DNA from: a virus
IMG/VR virus record: IMGVR_UViG_3300037882_000889
Location: 1 to 23,461 of that record
DNA: 23,461 bases
Direction: 5' to 3' (one strand)
The translations under genes and the position numbers were made by a program. Shown piece after piece: positions 20,850 through 23,461 of the stretch. Positions within the stretch are counted from its first letter, which is position 1. The number at the start of each line of letters is the position of its first letter. Below the pieces are notes generated by a model. That model was given only the letters and a program-made list of their open reading frames with translations, had not been told where the DNA came from and did not search any database.

Positions 20850-23420
20850 ATGACCTTAGCAGATTTGAACGTACGAGTCGGTTTTCTGAACGACCTTAAA
20901 AAGGGCCTTGGCGGTATCGAAAGAGACCTGCGCCGGGCCTCTCGCAATTTTGCGCAGGCTGGCAACGAGATTGCCATGAGCCTGAGCTTGCCCCTTGGGG
21001 CCTTTGCGGTGAAGGCGGTGCAGACCTCCGCTGAAATGGAGAGCCTAAAGCTAGCCATGCGTACCACGTTCCAAGATGCAGGGCGAAGCATTGCGGATGC
21101 CGACAAGGAACTGGAGGCGCTGAGGAAGTCGGCAATGGCACCGGGGCTTGAATTTGAAGGGGCGGTTAAAGGCTCCATTGCTTTGCAAAATGTGGGCTAC
21201 AGTGCGGAACAAAGCCGCAAGATAGTTGAACAGCTCGCCAATACCATAAGCATGTCAGGCGGTGACCCTGAAAGCATGAACCGTGTCATAAAGCAATTCA
21301 CGCAGATGAGCGCAAAGGGGCGCATCCTGCAAGAAGATTTGGGCATTTTGGTTGAAAACATGCCAGCGCTTAGCAAGATAATGAAGGACACCTTTGGCAC
21401 TGCCAACGCAGAGCAGCTAAGGGACATGGGCGTGAGCGCCGATGAGTTCATCCAAAAGACCATCATGGCAATGGAGAAGCTGCCACGTGTTTCTGGCGGC
21501 CTAGCCAACAGCATCACCAACATGGGGCAGGCGGTGAAGACTTTTCTTGCAACCATCGGCGATGACCTGGCCGAAACCTTCGACCTAAAGAATAAATTCG
21601 ATGAACTTGGCGGCTGGCTGCAAGGCGTGGCGGCTTGGTTCAAAGGTTTGTCCGCTTCTACCAAGGAATGGATTTTGTATGTTGGGGCGGCTGTGATTGC
21701 GTTGGGGCCGCTTTTGAAGTTGATGGCGGGCATCGGTAGTGTTGCGGGCATGGTGATTACGTTCATGGGCAACATTGTTGGCATGTTAAAAGGCGTGGCA
21801 GGGGCTGCAATGTCCGCTGCAAAAGCATTTCAGGCGATGAGCATGGCTCAAAAAGCGACATTGGCAGGGCTAGGCATTGCCATTTTGGTGGCAGCGGCCA
21901 CTTTATGGAGCAAATACTCCGACAGTGTGGATGCAGCCACACAAAGCGAGCAGCGGGTTAAAAAAGCCATTTCGGACACACAGACTGAAATAGCAAAAGA
22001 ACAGATCCAGGCAAACATCCTTTTTGAGACGCTGAAGGATTTGAGCAAAGGGACGGATGAGCGTTCAGCGGCATTGGATACCCTCAAAAGCAAATACCCG
22101 ACCTACTTGGAAGGGATGAAACTGGAAGAGCTTTCGCTTGGAAAGATTGAGACGGCGCAAAAGCTGGTAAATGAGCAAATCGTTAAAAGCGTAGCGCTCA
22201 GGATGAAGGCGGCGGCACAGGAAGAGGTGGCTGCCAAGATTGCGGCAAAACTTACCAGAATCACACAATTGAAAGGCGGGGCACAATTCACACCTACCGA
22301 GGGCCTTGGTGTCGGAGTGATGGACATTGCCAAGTATGGCAGCGCTGCCGCTGGTGTTATTGCCAAGATGCAACGTGAGGTTGACCTGCTAAAAGGCGAA
22401 CTGGTGAACCTTGATAATCAGTTTGAAAAAACGTTCAACACGCAAAAAACAGGCGAGAGCGTGGTGACCAGCGACATGTTGGATAAATACTATAATCCAG
22501 AAGCTCCGATGAAAAAAGGGGCAGAGAAGGGTGGCGGGGAAAAGAAGGGGACTAAGAAGGGCAAGGGAGAAGATGTAAAGACAACCACATCCGTATTGCA
22601 AGACCTCGAAAAAGCATACGCCGCCGCCGATGTGCGGGCACAGGCTTTTGGGGCCACCTATGATGCAAATGCGGAAAGGGCCAGTGCTTTGCAGTCGGCC
22701 ATCGTTTCATTGCTTGACATGGGGATGAAACCCACCGATGCGGCGGTAGCTCCATTGGTGGAACGTTGGGCCAATCTAAATGCAGAGCTTGGCATATTGC
22801 CTGCCAAGATGAGCGCAATCACAAGCGCAACCGCTCCACTGTTAGAAACCACTACGCAGCTTTCAACGATGGCAGATACTATCAATGTTGCATGGATGCA
22901 GCTTGGTGAAACAATGACCCAAGCATTGCAATCAGCAGGGCAGGCGATGATTGAATATGCTAACGCAGGCGGCGCAAGTTTGCGGCAGATGGGAAAAGAG
23001 GCATTGAAGTCAGCGGCAAGCGTGGCACGTGCTGCCTTGATTTCTTTTGTGACAAGCGTAATAAAGGACACGGGCATTGCCGCTGGGCCGTTGGGTGCAA
23101 TTGTAGGCCCTGCCGCCGGTGCAGCCGCTGGGCTTGCCTTCAATGGCATACTGAAGGGATTGAAGATACCAGCATTTGCCAAAGGTGGCGGTCCCATCAC
23201 TGAGCCAACAATGGCAATGTTTGGCGAATACCCAGGCGCAAGAACTAACCCAGAATATGCATTGAGACAAGACCAACTACAGGGTTTGATTAATAAAGCA
23301 GTCAGCCAAAGCAGCGGTGGCGGCAACATGACAGTGACGGGAACACTAAGAGGCAACGGCAGGGAGCTATTGGCGGTCATAGAGCAAGCCAGCTTTGACC
23401 AGGTGCGGCGGGGGGGATAG
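20850..23420 (+). CDS. tape measure protein, 856 aa
   Basis: The ruler for tail length and a channel component during DNA entry. The N-terminal part (about residues 50-240) fits the tape-measure N-terminal domain: AVQTSAEMESLKLAMRTTF, GSIALQNVGYSAEQSRKIVE, SMNRVIKQFTQMSAKGRILQ, NMPALSKIMKDTFG. Hydrophobic segments follow at about 274-311 (WILYVGAAVIALGPLLKLMA and on) and 338-355, then helical coiled-coil stretches, a Lys/Gly-rich low-complexity linker at about 553-575, and another Gly/Ala hydrophobic stretch at 747-768. The C-terminus carries FAKGGGPITEPTMAMFGEYP and NPEYALRQDQL, typical of tape-measure ends. It starts six bases after the chaperone stop and appears complete, ending QVRRGG. 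At 856 residues the implied tail is of moderate length. Confidence 0.94.
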   Translation: MTLADLNVRVGFLNDLKKGLGGIERDLRRASRNFAQAGNEIAMSLSLPLGAFAVKAVQTSAEMESLKLAMRTTFQDAGRSIADADKELEALRKSAMAPGLEFEGAVKGSIALQNVGYSAEQSRKIVEQLANTISMSGGDPESMNRVIKQFTQMSAKGRILQEDLGILVENMPALSKIMKDTFGTANAEQLRDMGVSADEFIQKTIMAMEKLPRVSGGLANSITNMGQAVKTFLATIGDDLAETFDLKNKFDELGGWLQGVAAWFKGLSASTKEWILYVGAAVIALGPLLKLMAGIGSVAGMVITFMGNIVGMLKGVAGAAMSAAKAFQAMSMAQKATLAGLGIAILVAAATLWSKYSDSVDAATQSEQRVKKAISDTQTEIAKEQIQANILFETLKDLSKGTDERSAALDTLKSKYPTYLEGMKLEELSLGKIETAQKLVNEQIVKSVALRMKAAAQEEVAAKIAAKLTRITQLKGGAQFTPTEGLGVGVMDIAKYGSAAAGVIAKMQREVDLLKGELVNLDNQFEKTFNTQKTGESVVTSDMLDKYYNPEAPMKKGAEKGGGEKKGTKKGKGEDVKTTTSVLQDLEKAYAAADVRAQAFGATYDANAERASALQSAIVSLLDMGMKPTDAAVAPLVERWANLNAELGILPAKMSAITSATAPLLETTTQLSTMADTINVAWMQLGETMTQALQSAGQAMIEYANAGGASLRQMGKEALKSAASVARAALISFVTSVIKDTGIAAGPLGAIVGPAAGAAAGLAFNGILKGLKIPAFAKGGGPITEPTMAMFGEYPGARTNPEYALRQDQLQGLINKAVSQSSGGGNMTVTGTLRGNGRELLAVIEQASFDQVRRGG

Positions 23421-23447
23421 GGGGTATTCAATCTCTACGGCCTTTGG

Positions 23448-23461
23448 AGATCGGAAGAGCA
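23448..23461. other. Illumina TruSeq adapter sequence (artefact)
   Basis: The final 14 bases, AGATCGGAAGAGCA, equal the start of the standard Illumina TruSeq read-1 adapter. They are not phage sequence. The contig therefore ends at or before 23447, and the 27 bases after the tape-measure stop (23421-23447) deserve caution too. Confidence 0.93.

Overview
This window is a 23.4 kb, one-directional stretch of a tailed double-stranded DNA phage or prophage. The structural genes are of the HK97 capsid type with a long siphovirus-like tail. Every gene is on the + strand, packed end to end, and twelve junctions share the four bases ATGA (start of one gene over the stop of the previous one). Leaders in front of unlinked genes are A/T-rich and lack a clear Shine-Dalgarno sequence (for example before the capsid, tail-tube and tail-chaperone genes). 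With the overall feel of the proteins this suggests a Bacteroidota host. That host call is inference; no host gene, integrase or attachment site is visible.

Layout. (1) 1-205: a 22-unit ACGGCK hexamer repeat that reads as a Gly-Tyr/Gly-Asp C-terminus of a truncated gene, then a 13-bp inverted repeat. (2) 206-7617, early/replication and nucleic-acid genes: hypothetical proteins, a replication-initiator-like protein with an internally repeated linker, a small CxxCxGxG zinc protein, a coiled-coil protein, an ASCH/PUA-like protein, a VRR-NUC nuclease, a large helicase-methyltransferase fusion, and a small helix-turn-helix protein. (3) 7619-8031: two consecutive terminator hairpins and the remains of a C5-cytosine DNA methyltransferase whose catalytic middle has been deleted. 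(4) 8034-12938: two hypothetical proteins, HNH endonuclease, PAPS-reductase/DndC-like protein, small terminase, an AT-rich small gene, and a large terminase carrying an unusual insertion of about 80 residues before its Walker A motif. (5) 12945-16796: small genes, then portal, prohead protease and major capsid protein, closed by a hairpin. (6) 16882-20005: head-tail joining and tail-completion proteins and the tail-tube protein, closed by a strong terminator. (7) 20035-23420: tail-assembly chaperone made in two forms by a -1 ribosomal frameshift at A AAA AAG, then the tape-measure protein. The last 14 bases match the Illumina TruSeq adapter and are not biological.

How the genes work together: the early block copies and modifies or processes phage DNA; HNH, TerS and TerL cut and package it through the portal; protease and capsid protein build the head; connector, closure, gp10-like and tail-terminator proteins join the head to a tail made of tube protein on a tape-measure ruler with the G/GT-like chaperones. 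Lysis genes, tail tip, repressor/integrase and DNA polymerase are not in the window.

Most notable points: the TerL insertion, the helicase-methyltransferase fusion with a TSWPF catalytic motif, a PP-loop sulfur-type enzyme embedded in the packaging operon, the gutted cytosine methyltransferase, and a short AAATC-type repeat found three times, each time immediately before a start codon.
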